5,893 nt of DNA from JAVZGQ01 sp039000685 (GTDB lineage Archaea; Aenigmatarchaeota; Aenigmatarchaeia; CG10238-14; SCSR01). The stretch covers positions 1 through 5,893 of the forward strand of contig JAWBNW010000033.1 in the NCBI GenBank assembly GCA_039000685.1. Reading direction: 5' to 3'. This document shows positions 5,635 through 5,893 of the stretch, piece by piece (the stretch's first letter is position 1; each line of letters opens with the position of its first letter). The notes under the pieces are model-generated. The model was not told the DNA's origin, did no database searches, and saw only the letters and a program-made list of their open reading frames with translations. Both the position numbers and the translations under genes were made by a program.

Positions 5635-5893
5635 AATCCCACCTTCTTCAAGAAGCCGGGTTTTGGCTCAAATAAATCCCCCGAAGCCAAAAGATCATTT
5701 ATAGTGTTTTCAATCACTCTTTCAGGCAAATCTACAACTTCAAAAATTTTACTTATCTCCACACCATCACCTTTATCCATACTTCTTATTATTTCAAGTA
5801 TTTTTGGCCTATAATCTATTTCTTCTCCAACTTTTAAATTTGCCCTTACTATGTTCAAGCTCTCTTCATCCAGACCATATTTCTTCTTCACAT
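5631..5893 (-). CDS. mcm: C-terminal winged-helix end of a probable replicative MCM helicase (5' end outside window)
   Basis: The visible 86 residues begin with YGLDEESLNIVRANLKVGEE, which resembles the linker of archaeal MCM after the AAA+ domain (consensus near VGIDPETG...DID...TG). A winged helix follows: helix KILEIIRSM, then VEISKIFEVVDL, then the recognition-helix segment PERVIENTINDLLASG, and the wing DLFEPKPGFLKKV. The ending GDLFEPKPGF is close to the usual MCM ending GDIYEPKPGY-type. A GTG at 5891 could start a free-standing small protein, but it has no visible upstream context, and the frame runs on to the edge with an xAT codon before it. The likelier reading is that the MCM AAA+ body lies beyond the right edge. 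Its stop overlaps the aIF2-beta start as ATGA. Confidence 0.75.
   Translation of the reverse strand, partial: VKKKYGLDEESLNIVRANLKVGEEIDYRPKILEIIRSMDKGDGVEISKIFEVVDLPERVIENTINDLLASGDLFEPKPGFLKKVGL
5640..5644 (-). promoter_or_regulatory. Ribosome binding site of aIF2-beta, inside the MCM 3' end
   Basis: AGGTG lies 5 nt before the ATG at 5634, the same sequence and spacing as at the DUF424 gene. It lies in the last codons of the upstream gene (Lys-Val-Gly). Together with the ATGA start/stop overlap at 5634-5631, it indicates translational coupling. Confidence 0.7.

Noticed and set aside
1..5893. CRISPR array, tRNA, rRNA, insertion sequence or defence system
   Set aside because: No direct DNA repeats with spacers, cloverleaf-like GC-rich segments, terminal inverted repeats with transposase, or effector motifs were seen, and coding sequence accounts for nearly the whole window.

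Overview
The window looks like a piece of an archaeal chromosome. It carries archaeal replication factor C (small and large subunits), the tail of a probable MCM helicase, translation factor aIF2-beta and a DUF424 protein, a set that is archaeal and not bacterial. AT-rich information-processing genes, tight operons, a promoter-like site set for a leaderless transcript, AGGTG ribosome binding sites inside the operon, and a large Cys-rich, sequon-rich surface protein together suggest a DPANN-type or other uncultivated euryarchaeal-grade lineage. The lineage is an inference; nothing here fixes the phylum.

Layout. Positions 1-2342 (+) are one open frame, cut by the left edge, that encodes the last 779 residues of a large secreted protein. 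Its first ~408 visible residues hold 62 cysteines. The last ~360 residues are Ig-like beta-sandwich modules with 18 N-glycosylation sequons. After 39 bp containing TATA-like boxes comes a two-gene replication operon: rfcS (2382-3350) and rfcL (3355-4554), which form the clamp loader that places PCNA on DNA. On the opposite strand, read from the right edge, are the C-terminal winged-helix end of a probable MCM helicase (5893-5631), aIF2-beta (5634-5230), a DUF424 protein (5221-4922) and a small single-pass membrane or pilin-like protein (4956 or 4944 to 4546). These four are coupled by short overlaps and gaps. The two operons converge, and their last genes overlap tail to tail by 9 bp.

How they work together. 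Clamp loader and replicative helicase lie side by side on opposite strands, so the right half is a replication/translation-initiation block. The surface-protein gene is a separate unit. Its base composition varies along its length and differs from the RFC genes, as expected for a fast-evolving or mosaic cell-surface gene.

The most unusual content is the Cys-rich surface protein and the unexplained small membrane protein at the end of the MCM/aIF2-beta operon. I see no CRISPR array, tRNA, rRNA, insertion sequence or defence system. The only intergenic stretches are under 40 bp.
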